Source: Pigmentiphaga sp. H8 | Lineage (GTDB): Bacteria; Pseudomonadota; Gammaproteobacteria; Burkholderiales; Burkholderiaceae_B | Reading direction: 5' to 3' | DNA: 64,000 nt | Assembly (NCBI RefSeq): GCF_003854895.1 | Contig: NZ_CP033966.1 | Coordinates: forward strand, 2,418,001-2,482,000 | Part shown: positions 43,077 to 52,132 of the stretch, one piece after another | How positions within the stretch are numbered: the first letter of the stretch is position 1 | Layout of the letters: each line of letters starts with the position of its first letter | Made by a program: the position numbers and the translations under genes | Notes under the pieces: model-generated | Seen by the model: only the letters and a program-made list of their open reading frames with translations | The model's database searches: none | What the model was told of the DNA's origin: nothing

Positions 43077-45791
43077 ATGTCCGCTCTTCCTCAGGTCGGG
43101 GCCGGTATAACCGCCGCCAACGACGAAGATACCCTGGAAACCCAAGAATGGCTCGACGCCCTGGAAGCGGTGCTGGATCGCGAAGGTCCTGAGCGCGCGC
43201 ATTACCTGCTGGAACGCCTGATCGACGTGGCCCGTCGCTCCGGTGCCTACATCCCGTTCTCTCCGAACACCGCCTACGTCAATACCATCCCGCCGCACAT
43301 GGAGCCGGCGCATCCGGGCACGCTGGACCTGGAAGCCCGCATTCGCTCCTATATTCGCTGGAACGCGATGGCGATGGTGGTCAAGGCCAACCGCCTGCAT
43401 CCGGCCGATGGCGGCGACCTCGGCGGCCACATCGCCTCGTTCGCCTCGCTGGCGACCATGATCGAAACCGGCCAGAACCACTTCTGGCACGCTGAAACCG
43501 AAAACCGCGGCGGCGACCTGGTCTATTTCCAGGGCCATTCCTCGCCCGGCGTCTACGCCCGCGCCTTCCTGGAAGGCCGCCTGTCGGAAGACCAGCTCAA
43601 CCATTTCCGCCAGGAAGTCGACGGCAAGGGCCTGTCGTCCTACCCGCATCCGAAGCTGATGCCCGATTTCTGGCAATTCCCCACCGTCTCGATGGGCCTC
43701 GGCCCCCTGATGGCCATCTACCAGGCCCGTTTCCTGAAATACCTGCACGCCCGCGGCATCGCCGACACCAGCAACCGCAAGGTCTGGGTGTTCTGCGGCG
43801 ACGGCGAGATGGACGAGCCCGAGTCGCTGGGCGCCATCAGCCTGGCCTCGCGTGAAAACCTCGACAACCTCGTGTTCGTCATCAACTGCAACCTGCAGCG
43901 GCTGGACGGCCCGGTCCGCGGCAACGGCAAGATCATCCAGGAACTGGAAGGCGAGTTCCGCGGCAGCGGCTGGAACGTGGTCAAGCTCATCTGGGGCGGC
44001 TACTGGGATCCGCTGCTGGCGCGCGACAAGGAAGGCATCCTGCGCCAGATCATGGAAGAGACCGTCGACGGCGAATACCAGGCCTACAAGGCCAACGACG
44101 GCGCCTTCGTGCGCGAGAAATTCTTCGGCAAGCATCCCAAGCTGCTGGAGATGGTCAGCCGCATGAGCGACGAGGACATCTGGCGCCTGAACCGCGGCGG
44201 CCACGATCCCCACAAGGTGTATGCCGCGTTCGACGCCGCGCAAAAAAGCGAAGGCCGTCCGACCGTCATTCTGGCCAAGACCATCAAGGGCTACGGCATG
44301 GGCGCCGCCGGCGAGTCGCGCAACCCCGCGCACCAGCAGAAGAAGCTGGACGACGACATCATCCGCGCCTACCGCGACCGCTTCAACATCCCGGTGCCGG
44401 ACGACAAGCTGTGCGACCTGCCGTACTTCAAGCCGGCGGACGAATCGCCGGAAATGAAGTACCTGCACGAGCGCCGCGCGGCCCTGGGCGGCTACCTGCC
44501 GCACCGCCGCCAGAAGGCCGACGAACACCTGCCCGCGCCGGCGCTGTCGGCGTTCCAGGCCGTGCTCGACCCCACCGCCGAAGGCCGCGAGATCTCGACC
44601 ACGCAAGCCTTCGTCCGCATCCTCACGCAATTGCTGCGTGACAAGACGCTCGGCCCGCGCGTCGTACCCATCGTGCCGGACGAGTCGCGCACCTTCGGCA
44701 TGGAAGGCATGTTCCGCCAGATCGGCATCTACGCCCACGCCGGCCAGAAATACGTGCCGGTCGACAAGGCGCAGGTCATGTACTACCGCGAGTCCGAAGA
44801 CGGCCAGATCCTGGAAGAGGGCATCAACGAGGCCGGCGCGATGAGCTCGTGGATCGCCGCGGCCACGTCGTATTCGACCAACAACCGCATCATGGTGCCG
44901 TTCTACATCTATTACTCGATGTTCGGCTTCCAGCGCATCGGCGACCTGGCCTGGGCCGCCGGCGACATGCAGGCCCGGGGCTTCATGCTGGGCGGCACCG
45001 CCGGGCGCACCACGCTCAACGGCGAAGGCCTGCAGCACGAGGACGGCCACAGCCACCTGATGTCGGCCACCATCCCCAACTGCGTGTCGTACGACCCGAC
45101 CTTCGCGCACGAACTGGCCGTCATCATCCAGAACGGCATGAAGCGCATGGTGGAAGACCAGGAAAACGTCTTCTACTACATCACGGTCATGAACGAGAAC
45201 TATGCCCAGCCCGGCCTGAAGGCCGGCGACGAAGAGGGCATCATCCGCGGCATGTACCAGTTGAAGAAGAGCGAGGCCAAGGCCGAGCACCGCGTCCAGC
45301 TGCTGGGTTCGGGCACCATCCTGCGCGAAGTCATCGCCGCCCAGGATCTCCTCGAGAAGGACTGGGGCGTGGCCGCCGACATCTGGAGCGTGACCAGCTT
45401 CACCGAACTGCGCCGCAACGGCCTGGACGTCGATCGCCACAACCTGCTGCATCCGACCGAGAAGAAGGCCCAGGTCGCCTACGTGACCGAAGCCCTGGAA
45501 AAGACCGAGGGCCCCATCGTCGCCTCGACCGACTACATGAAGTCCTTCGCCGACCAGATCCGTCCGTTCATCCCCAAGGGCCGCACCTACAACGTGCTGG
45601 GCACCGACGGATTCGGCCGTTCCGACTTCCGCGCCAAGCTGCGCGAACACTTCGAGGTGGATCGCCACTTCGTCACGCTGTCCGCCCTGAAGGCGCTGGC
45701 CGACGAAGGCAAGATCCCGATGAAGAAGGTGGCCGAGGCCATCAAGAAGTACGGCATCAACCCCGAGAAAGCCAACCCTCAACACGCTTGA
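43077..45791 (+). CDS. aceE: Pyruvate dehydrogenase E1 component
   Basis: A 904-residue homodimeric-type E1 that decarboxylates pyruvate with thiamine diphosphate and passes the acetyl group to E2. The ThDP motif begins at Gly241 (GDGEMDEPESLGAISLA), and HEDGHSHLM and NAMVVKAN-like MAMVVKANRLHPADGG blocks are typical. Length is close to E. coli AceE (887). The start at 43077 has AGGAG seven bases upstream; an in-frame ATG at 43032 is less supported. It is followed by aceF and lpdA on the same strand. Confidence 0.97.
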   Translation: MSALPQVGAGITAANDEDTLETQEWLDALEAVLDREGPERAHYLLERLIDVARRSGAYIPFSPNTAYVNTIPPHMEPAHPGTLDLEARIRSYIRWNAMAMVVKANRLHPADGGDLGGHIASFASLATMIETGQNHFWHAETENRGGDLVYFQGHSSPGVYARAFLEGRLSEDQLNHFRQEVDGKGLSSYPHPKLMPDFWQFPTVSMGLGPLMAIYQARFLKYLHARGIADTSNRKVWVFCGDGEMDEPESLGAISLASRENLDNLVFVINCNLQRLDGPVRGNGKIIQELEGEFRGSGWNVVKLIWGGYWDPLLARDKEGILRQIMEETVDGEYQAYKANDGAFVREKFFGKHPKLLEMVSRMSDEDIWRLNRGGHDPHKVYAAFDAAQKSEGRPTVILAKTIKGYGMGAAGESRNPAHQQKKLDDDIIRAYRDRFNIPVPDDKLCDLPYFKPADESPEMKYLHERRAALGGYLPHRRQKADEHLPAPALSAFQAVLDPTAEGREISTTQAFVRILTQLLRDKTLGPRVVPIVPDESRTFGMEGMFRQIGIYAHAGQKYVPVDKAQVMYYRESEDGQILEEGINEAGAMSSWIAAATSYSTNNRIMVPFYIYYSMFGFQRIGDLAWAAGDMQARGFMLGGTAGRTTLNGEGLQHEDGHSHLMSATIPNCVSYDPTFAHELAVIIQNGMKRMVEDQENVFYYITVMNENYAQPGLKAGDEEGIIRGMYQLKKSEAKAEHRVQLLGSGTILREVIAAQDLLEKDWGVAADIWSVTSFTELRRNGLDVDRHNLLHPTEKKAQVAYVTEALEKTEGPIVASTDYMKSFADQIRPFIPKGRTYNVLGTDGFGRSDFRAKLREHFEVDRHFVTLSALKALADEGKIPMKKVAEAIKKYGINPEKANPQHA

Positions 45792-45809
45792 TCGATGGCC
45801 GGGATGGGT

Positions 45810-45832
45810 AAGATAGGGACTGCCCCTGTCTT
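45810..45832 (+). promoter_or_regulatory. Hairpin in aceE-aceF gap
   Basis: AAGATAGGG (45810-45818) pairs with CCCTGTCTT (45824-45832) apart from one G-U, with a 5-base loop. The 112-base gap between aceE and aceF also holds a GC-rich stretch. The hairpin could lessen read-through or stabilise mRNA; no T-run follows. Confidence 0.45.
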
Positions 45833-45903
45833 GCCCGCCCGGCCGGCGCGCGCCTGCCTGCGGCGGGGGCGCCGGTGGGGTCCGGCTTTCTGGAGACTAC
45901 AGA

Positions 45904-47574
45904 ATGAGTAATGTGAGCGAGCTGAAAGTCCCCGACATCGGTGATTTCAGCGAAGTCGAAGTGATCGAGATCCTGGTTTCGGTGGGCGACACCATCAAGG
46001 CCGAGCAAAGCCTGATCACCGTCGAGTCCGACAAATCGTCCATGGAAATCCCGGCCGCCACCGGCGGGGTGGTCAAGGCCATCAAGGTCAAGGTGGGCGA
46101 CAAGGTCAGCGAAGGTACGCCGCTGGTCGAGATCGAAGCCGCCGGCGGCGCCGAGGCGCCCAAGCAGGAAGCGGCGCCGGCCAAGGCCGAGGCGCCCGCC
46201 GCTGCCGCTGCGCCCGCTGCCAAGCAGGAAGCCGCGCCCGCGCCCCAGGCCGCGCCCGCCCAGGGCGGTGCCGAGGAAACCGTGGTCGTGCCCGACATCG
46301 GCGACTTCAAGGACGTCGAAGTCATCGAGCTGCTGGTCAAGGTTGGCGACAAGGTCTCGGCCGAGCAAAGCCTGATCACGGTCGAGTCCGACAAGTCCTC
46401 CATGGAAATCCCGACCTCGACGGCGGGCGAAGTCACCGCCGTGCTGGTCAAGGTGGGCGACAAGGTGTCCAAGGGCAGCCAGCTCGTGAAGGTCAAGAGC
46501 GGTGGCGGTGCGGCCGCCGCCGCGCCGGCCGCCAAGGCCGAGAGCGCCCCGGCGCCCGCTGCCAAGGCCGAAGCGCCGGCCGCCGCGCCTGCTCCCACCC
46601 CCGCGGCCAAGCAGCCGCCGGTGCCGGCCGATCCCGCCGCCGAGCACGCGCCTTCCAAGGCCCATGCCTCGCCGTCCGTGCGCAAGTTCGCGCGCGAACT
46701 GGGCGTGGACCTGGCCAGGGTGCCCGCCACCGGACCCAAGGGCCGCATCACGCCCGACGACGTGCGCAACTTCGTCAAGAAAGCGCTGGCTGGAGGCGCC
46801 TCCGCCGCGGCGCCCGCCGCCGCCGGCGGTTCGGGCTCCGGCCTGGAAGTGCTGGCCTGGCCCAAGGTCGACTTCGCCAAGTTCGGCGAAATCGAAGCCA
46901 AGCCGCTGTCGCGCATCAAGAAGATCTCCGGCGCCAACCTGCACCGCAACTGGGTGATGATCCCCCACGTCACCAACAACGAGGATGCGGACATCACCGA
47001 CCTGGAAGCCTTCCGCGTCCAGCTCAACAAGGAAAACGAGAAGTCCGGCGTCAAGGTCACGATGCTCGCGTTCCTGATCAAGGCCGTGGTCTCGGCGCTG
47101 AAGAAATTCCCCGAGTTCAACGCCTCGCTGGAAGGCGACAACCTGATCCTGAAGAAGTACTTCCACATCGGTTTCGCCGCCGACACGCCCAACGGGCTGG
47201 TGGTGCCGGTCATCCGCGACGCCGACAAGAAGGGCGTCCTGGAGCTGGCCAAGGAAACCTCCGAACTGGCCAAGAAGGCGCGCGACGGCAAGCTCTCGCC
47301 CTCGGAAATGCAGGGTGGCTGCTTCTCGATCTCGTCGCTGGGCGGCATCGGCGGCACCAGCTTCACGCCCATCATCAACGCGCCCGAAGTGGCCATCCTG
47401 GGCGTCAGCCGCTCGGCCATGAAACCCGTGTGGGATGGCAAGCAATTCGTGCCGCAACTGACGCTGCCCATGTCGCTGTCGTACGACCACCGCGTCATCG
47501 ACGGCGCAGCCGGCGCCCGTTTCAACGCCTACCTGGCCTCGGTGCTGGCGGACTACCGCCGCATCCTGCTGTAA
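45904..47574 (+). CDS. aceF: Dihydrolipoamide acetyltransferase (E2)
   Basis: A 556-residue E2 with two lipoyl domains (lipoyl Lys44 and Lys164, both in ESDKSSME), each followed by Ala/Pro-rich linkers. Next come the E1/E3-binding domain (SPSVRKFARELGVDLARV) and the trimeric catalytic domain with His529 in DHRVIDGAAG. It forms the core of the pyruvate dehydrogenase complex. The number of lipoyl domains is two here, against three in E. coli. lpdA starts 10 bases after the stop. Confidence 0.96.
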   Translation: MSNVSELKVPDIGDFSEVEVIEILVSVGDTIKAEQSLITVESDKSSMEIPAATGGVVKAIKVKVGDKVSEGTPLVEIEAAGGAEAPKQEAAPAKAEAPAAAAAPAAKQEAAPAPQAAPAQGGAEETVVVPDIGDFKDVEVIELLVKVGDKVSAEQSLITVESDKSSMEIPTSTAGEVTAVLVKVGDKVSKGSQLVKVKSGGGAAAAAPAAKAESAPAPAAKAEAPAAAPAPTPAAKQPPVPADPAAEHAPSKAHASPSVRKFARELGVDLARVPATGPKGRITPDDVRNFVKKALAGGASAAAPAAAGGSGSGLEVLAWPKVDFAKFGEIEAKPLSRIKKISGANLHRNWVMIPHVTNNEDADITDLEAFRVQLNKENEKSGVKVTMLAFLIKAVVSALKKFPEFNASLEGDNLILKKYFHIGFAADTPNGLVVPVIRDADKKGVLELAKETSELAKKARDGKLSPSEMQGGCFSISSLGGIGGTSFTPIINAPEVAILGVSRSAMKPVWDGKQFVPQLTLPMSLSYDHRVIDGAAGARFNAYLASVLADYRRILL

Positions 47575-47584
47575 GGAGCAACGG

Positions 47585-49414
47585 ATGGCGATAGAACTGA
47601 AAGTACCCGACATCGGCGACTTCAAGGAAGTCGAAGTCATCGAGATCCTGGTGGCCGTGGGCGACACCATCAAGGCCGAGCAAAGCCTGATCACCGTCGA
47701 ATCCGACAAGTCCTCCATGGAAATCCCCGCCGAACAGGGCGGGGTGGTCAAGGCCATCAAGGTCAAGGTCGGCGACAAGGTCAGCGAAGGCTCGGTGCTG
47801 CTCGAGATCGACGCCGCCGAAGGCGGTGCCGCCGCCAGCCCGGCCCCGGCCGTGGACACCAAGTCCCGTACCGGCTTCCCCAAGGTCGAACTGGCGCCCG
47901 CCGCCATGCACGAACTGGGCGAACCCACCTCCGACAAGCCGGACCCCGATCCTGTCCCGCTGACGACTCCGGCACCGGCCGCCGCCAGCTTCGGCGGCAA
48001 GGCCGACCAGAGCTTCGACGTCGTGGTCCTGGGCGCCGGCCCCGGCGGCTACTCCGCCGCCTTCCGCGCCGCCGACCTCGGCCTGAAAGTGGCCCTGATC
48101 GAACGCTACGCCACCCTGGGCGGCGTCTGCCTGAACGTCGGCTGCATTCCCTCCAAGGCCCTGCTGCACACCGCCGCCGTGGTCGAGGAAGCCGCCAAGA
48201 TGGCCGAACACGGCATCACCTTCGGCAAGCCCGAAATCGACCTCACCAAGCTGCGCGCGTTCAAGGACGGCGTCGTCGGCAAGCTGACCGGCGGCCTGGC
48301 CGGCATGGCCAAGGCCCGCAAGGTTACCGTCGTGACCGGCGTGGGCGCCTTCGTCGGCCCCAACCACATCGAAGTGCAGGGCAAGGACGGCAAACAGGTC
48401 ATCCAGTTCGCCAGCGCCATCATCGCCGCCGGCAGCCAGTCCGTGAAGCTGCCCTTCGCCCCCGAAGACGAACGCATCGTCGACTCCACCGGCGCGCTGC
48501 TCTTGAAAAGCGTGCCCAAGAAGATGCTCATTATCGGCGGCGGCATCATCGGCCTCGAAATGGGCACGGTGTATTCGACCCTGGGCGCTCGCCTGGACGT
48601 CGTCGAAATGCTGGACGGCCTGATGCAGGGCGCCGACCGCGACCTGGTCAAGGTCTGGCAGAAGATGAACGAACACCGCTTCGACAACATCATGTTGAAG
48701 ACGAAGACGGTGGGCATCGAGGCCAAGAAAGACGGCATCTGGGTCACCTTCGAGGGCGAAAAGGCCCCCAAGGAACCCCAGCGCTACGACCTCGTGCTGC
48801 AGGCCGTCGGCCGCAGCCCCAACGGCAAGAAGATCGGCGCCGACAAGGCCGGCGTGCAGGTGGGCGACCGCGGATTCATTTCCGTCGATTCCCAGATGCG
48901 TACCAACGTGCCGCACATTTATGCGATCGGCGACATCGTCGGCCAACCCATGCTGGCCCACAAGGCCGTGCATGAAGGCCACGTGGCCGCCGAAGCCGCG
49001 GCCGGCCAGAAGAGCCACTTCGACGCCACCGTGATCCCGTCCGTGGCCTACACGGACCCGGAAGTCGCGTGGGTGGGCCTGACCGAAGACGAAGCCAAGA
49101 AGCAGGGCCGCAAGGTCACCAAGGGCATGTTCCCCTGGGCCGCTTCGGGCCGCGCCATCGCCAATGGGCGGGACGAAGGGTTTACCAAGCTGCTGTTCGA
49201 CGAGGAAACGCACCGGATCGTGGGTGGCGGCATCGTGGGTACGAATGCCGGCGACATGATCGGCGAGGTCGCCCTGGCGATCGAGATGGGGGCGGATATG
49301 GTGGATATCGGGAAGACCATTCATCCGCATCCGACTCTGGGTGAGTCGATCGGGATGGCGGCTGAGGTGGCGGAAGGGGTGTGTACGGATTTGCCGCCGG
49401 TTAGGAAGAAGTAG
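47585..49414 (+). CDS. lpdA: Dihydrolipoamide dehydrogenase (E3) with fused lipoyl domain
   Basis: A 609-residue E3. It begins with an extra lipoyl domain (Lys42 in ESDKSSME) and a Pro/Ala-rich linker, then the FAD domain (DVVVLGAGPGGYSAAFRA), the redox disulfide Cys182/Cys187 in GGVCLNVGCIPSK, the NAD domain (MLIIGGGIIGLEMGTVYS) and the C-terminal dimer domain ending near IHPHPTLGESIGMAAE. E. coli Lpd lacks the lipoyl arm; fused forms are known in several betaproteobacteria. It ends the operon, followed by a strong terminator. Confidence 0.97.
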   Translation: MAIELKVPDIGDFKEVEVIEILVAVGDTIKAEQSLITVESDKSSMEIPAEQGGVVKAIKVKVGDKVSEGSVLLEIDAAEGGAAASPAPAVDTKSRTGFPKVELAPAAMHELGEPTSDKPDPDPVPLTTPAPAAASFGGKADQSFDVVVLGAGPGGYSAAFRAADLGLKVALIERYATLGGVCLNVGCIPSKALLHTAAVVEEAAKMAEHGITFGKPEIDLTKLRAFKDGVVGKLTGGLAGMAKARKVTVVTGVGAFVGPNHIEVQGKDGKQVIQFASAIIAAGSQSVKLPFAPEDERIVDSTGALLLKSVPKKMLIIGGGIIGLEMGTVYSTLGARLDVVEMLDGLMQGADRDLVKVWQKMNEHRFDNIMLKTKTVGIEAKKDGIWVTFEGEKAPKEPQRYDLVLQAVGRSPNGKKIGADKAGVQVGDRGFISVDSQMRTNVPHIYAIGDIVGQPMLAHKAVHEGHVAAEAAAGQKSHFDATVIPSVAYTDPEVAWVGLTEDEAKKQGRKVTKGMFPWAASGRAIANGRDEGFTKLLFDEETHRIVGGGIVGTNAGDMIGEVALAIEMGADMVDIGKTIHPHPTLGESIGMAAEVAEGVCTDLPPVRKK

Positions 49415-49425
49415 TTGTCGTTGGG

Positions 49426-49455
49426 AAAAAAGCCGCACCTAGTGCGGTTTTTTTT
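49426..49455 (+). terminator. Intrinsic terminator of aceE-aceF-lpdA
   Basis: CCGCAC (49433-49438) and GTGCGG (49442-49447) form a perfect 6-base stem with a CTA loop, followed by eight T residues. A preceding A-run extends the helix. Confidence 0.9.
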
Positions 49456-49520
49456 GTTCAACGAAAGTAGGACGGCTATATTGTTGGACCAGGGGGTTTT
49501 TGAAGTTGAAAAAATTACTG

Positions 49521-49743
49521 CCGATGTGCTCACGCTGGACGAACAGGGCATCAAGGGTTTCGAATTGTACTTATGGTTCGGTATCGTGGCACGCACCGGC
49601 ACTCCAGACAGCATCGTCGCCAAACTGAATCAGATCATCACGCAGGTGGCGGAGACGCCGGAATTCAAACAGCGGCCAAAGGCGCCAGGAGCAGATAGGT
49701 GAGCCGCCAGCGGCGTTCGAGGCGATGATTAAGGATTCGGGCC
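49521..49743 (+). pseudogene. C-terminal remnant of a Bug/TctC receptor
   Basis: The translation TLDEQGIKGFELYLWFGIVA, RTGTPDSIVAKLNQIITQV and ETPEFKQR matches closely the C-terminal region of the intact receptor at 52.84-53.82 kb. After GADR the frame stops, and a shifted frame resumes the family sequence (IGEPPAAFEAMIKD). The 5' two thirds is missing. It lies on the opposite strand to its relative, immediately after the lpdA terminator, and marks the edge of an AT-rich accessory patch. It is too decayed to encode a functional receptor. Confidence 0.85.
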
Positions 49744-49984
49744 AAAATTTGTCAAAGATTGACTGCCAAAGCTGCACGAACGGCAAAGCTTTAATTCGGT
49801 TTATATAATCTTTGCACTACTATTGATCGCAAATTCGAACGAACACGAATTTTGCATTGTTTTCTCCAGTGTTCGTCTTCTCCCAGCTGAAGCACCTCTA
49901 ATTCTATAGAAGGCATCTTCAATACCTCTTCTCATTAGCATCAAGAAATGCGAATTTTAAAAAATCGCTTTGTGGAAGAAACGA

Positions 49985-50557
49985 ATGCCAGATGTCTCCG
50001 AAGATCCTAGAGTTGAGCCAGGTATCTATGGCAAAGGCGAAGCAGAAAAGATGTTATGGCTTGCGTCGGCTTATGCGCAAGGAGCCGAGGTGCTAGTTAA
50101 TTCGATGTTAGACGATCAGTACCAAGCTGATCATGCGCAATGGTTAGTTGTCTCACATCTTTGCCGACATGCTCTTGAGCTTTACTTAAAAGGTTGCATC
50201 GGAATTGCTACAGGGGCCATACCAAGAAGCACACACCGTATAGATCAACTTCTTAAAGATTATAATAAGCATTACTGCGATTCGTTCTATATATTCAATT
50301 TTCTTGTCGAGGATTGGGTTTATCGCGATACTGATCTCTTTCCCGAAACGCTGGAAGAACTTCGCAGAACACATGATCAACGTTATCGATATATATCAGA
50401 TAAAAATGGAATCGATTTCGTAGGGTTTTCAGATTTTAATCTTCGAGAGAAATCCGATGCCGTAAAGCGTTTCGCTAGTGATGTAAATGTGCGAGCCTTC
50501 TTTGTTGGAGAATATGGCGTGAAAGCTGCGGTGATCTTGAAAAAAAGTGAAGCTTAA
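49985..50557 (+). CDS. Possible HEPN-like protein in AT-rich island
   Basis: A 190-residue protein in low-GC DNA, unlike its neighbours. The helix VSHLCRHALELYLKGCIG with a following THRIDQLLKDYNKHY resembles HEPN-type helical domains (a compact helical RNase/toxin or anti-phage element fold), but the conserved RxxxxxH motif is not clearly present. The start is ATG 49985, with GGAAGAA seven bases upstream; TTG at 49970 is an alternative. No partner nucleotidyltransferase is visible. Function unresolved. Confidence 0.6.
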   Translation: MPDVSEDPRVEPGIYGKGEAEKMLWLASAYAQGAEVLVNSMLDDQYQADHAQWLVVSHLCRHALELYLKGCIGIATGAIPRSTHRIDQLLKDYNKHYCDSFYIFNFLVEDWVYRDTDLFPETLEELRRTHDQRYRYISDKNGIDFVGFSDFNLREKSDAVKRFASDVNVRAFFVGEYGVKAAVILKKSEA

Positions 50558-50632
50558 TCGCACGTCGGCTACGCCGAGTATTTCTATGGGGCCGTTAACT
50601 ATGAATCTGCGTTTATAACAATTTAAGAAAAT

Positions 50633-51169
50633 ATGCAAACAAGGTTTTTTCAGAACCGTTTTCTGGTAGGCCTGTTCTTAATTGCTACGTGTTCCATTGT
50701 CAAGGGGCAAGTGCAAGTTAGTTGCGACGATGCCGTACAGGCAAAAGCGTATGCGGCAGGCTTTGATGGGATGATTAGAAATGAAGGGGGGAATGGTAAG
50801 GCGAGGGAAAATGAGTGGAAGAATAAGTACGAGGAGGCAAAAGAGCGAATTATCGCTGCAGGATTTTGGACCGAACAGGAAGCGAACACGTTCATTCTAA
50901 CTGTGGCGAAGGATACTCCAGAAGGCAGGGAGTTGGAGACGAAACGTACAAAAGCATCGGAAGAGTTTAGAACATTGGCTGCAGCGTTGGATGTGTTACC
51001 CGTTGCCGCGGGAGGGAACAAGCAGGCGGAGTATCGTGGGGTTTGTATCTTTGGAAAGAAAGCATTCGAACAACTCAAAATCATTAATGAGGCATCTGTC
51101 GCTGCATGGCAGCTTGTTTACAGGCAAGTAGAAGCGTTTGGCAAGAAAAAGGGCGTTTCGGGGTTTTGA
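50633..51169 (+). CDS. Secreted uncharacterised protein in AT-rich island
   Basis: A 178-residue protein with a signal peptide (NRFLVGLFLIATCSIVKGQV) and a highly charged helical mature part (ENEWKNKYEEAKERIIAAGF). Two Cys (about residues 31 and 144) could form a disulfide. I recognise no family. Its codon use and GC are much lower than the window average, suggesting transfer. It follows the HEPN-like gene by 75 bases on the same strand but has a weak ribosome site. Confidence 0.6.
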   Translation: MQTRFFQNRFLVGLFLIATCSIVKGQVQVSCDDAVQAKAYAAGFDGMIRNEGGNGKARENEWKNKYEEAKERIIAAGFWTEQEANTFILTVAKDTPEGRELETKRTKASEEFRTLAAALDVLPVAAGGNKQAEYRGVCIFGKKAFEQLKIINEASVAAWQLVYRQVEAFGKKKGVSGF

Positions 51170-51463
51170 GATGGCCGGTAGTGGCCACAAATGAGGATCC
51201 TGGGGGCCATGGAAATTTAAATGCAGCGTGAGTTGGGCTGGAAACGAGACGAGAAGCCGGATTGAGTCACCAGAAGCATGTTTTCATGGGCCTCTTCAAA
51301 GACGCCACTCAGAGAATGGCCGGTTAACGATCGCATCTGTTTGCTTATTCAGAAAATTGCGACGGACATGGAACGTATTACCATTGTCCGGTGTTTATGT
51401 ATACGATGCCCAGAGCAGCACCGATCGACCATCAGATGAAAAACTCAGAAATTGGAGATTCCT
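51170..51463. other. Gene-poor gap before the YegP-type gene
   Basis: A 294-base stretch with no credible gene. A 79-residue open frame starting at 51228 has no ribosome site or recognisable domain. Mixed GC and lack of terminator or promoter consensus suggest a degraded or recombined stretch. Confidence 0.5.
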
Positions 51464-51793
51464 ATGAGCGGTTACTACGATTTGAAGCGTAGCGGTGATC
51501 AGTATATGTTCAATCTAAAAGCTGGCAATCACGAAACCATTCTTACCAGCGAGCGTTACACCACCAAAGCGAGCGCCTCGGGAGGCATTGAGTCGGTGCG
51601 CAAGAACTCCCCGAGCGACGCAAGATATCAACGCAAGACGGCGTCCGACGGTTCGCTCTATTTCACCTTGACAGGAGCAAATGGGGAAATCATCGGGCGT
51701 AGCGAGATGTACTCGAGCACGTCGGCACGGGATAATGGCATTGATTCGGTCAAGGCTAATGGGCCCACTCCCACCGTGAAAGACAATACTTGA
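51464..51793 (+). CDS. yegP: YegP-type (DUF1508) protein
   Basis: A 109-residue protein with two tandem DUF1508 repeats, the first YDLKRSGDQYMFNLKAGNHE and the second YQRKTASDGSLYFTLTGANG, each followed by a SERYTTKASASGGIESV-like or SEMYSSTSARDNGIDSV half. YegP proteins are small beta-rich cytosolic proteins of uncertain function. The ATG at 51464 has GGAG seven bases upstream. It lies in an intermediate-GC patch. Confidence 0.9.
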   Translation: MSGYYDLKRSGDQYMFNLKAGNHETILTSERYTTKASASGGIESVRKNSPSDARYQRKTASDGSLYFTLTGANGEIIGRSEMYSSTSARDNGIDSVKANGPTPTVKDNT

Positions 51794-52132
51794 GTGATTG
51801 CTGCGGCAGCGTTGGCTGCTTTTCGTGGGGCCGGCGTTGCCGCCGTGTTGATATGAATAAGCGTTGCGTGGCTGGAGCGGCGGGTGATGCGTTCAGAAAA
51901 AGCAGCTCGCGTTCGTGTAGCAGGATCGCGTACATGCCGAGGCAGATATGGCGATCAAGAACCCGCCGGATGTCAGCGATGACGATGCGCGCGATAGCTC
52001 CGCCGATCGGAGATGCCATGTATATGCTCGAAGCAGCCGAATAGACAGCGCACGTCCACAGGGCGGCATGCCTCCTTACCTGCATTGAGTGGCGAGAATG
52101 AGGACGTCGGTTCCTCCAGGGAATTGCTGCCA
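51794..52132. other. 339-base stretch without a supported gene
   Basis: No recognised gene. The minus strand is open across it and would encode a hydrophobic segment (MASPIGGAIARIVIADIRRV), which might be a remnant, but there is no ribosome site. It joins the AT-rich island to GC-rich DNA. Confidence 0.5.

Noticed and set aside
43020..45785. A 921-residue frame antisense to aceE
   Set aside because: It mirrors aceE across its full length and has no domain or ribosome site; it is a shadow of GC-rich codon use.
49415..49702. A 95-residue frame starting inside the lpdA terminator
   Set aside because: Its start region is the terminator hairpin. Only its C-terminal half matches Bug receptors, so it is reported as a pseudogene remnant.
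51228..51467. A 79-residue frame before the YegP-type gene
   Set aside because: No ribosome site, no domain and mixed composition; the better supported start nearby belongs to the YegP-type gene.
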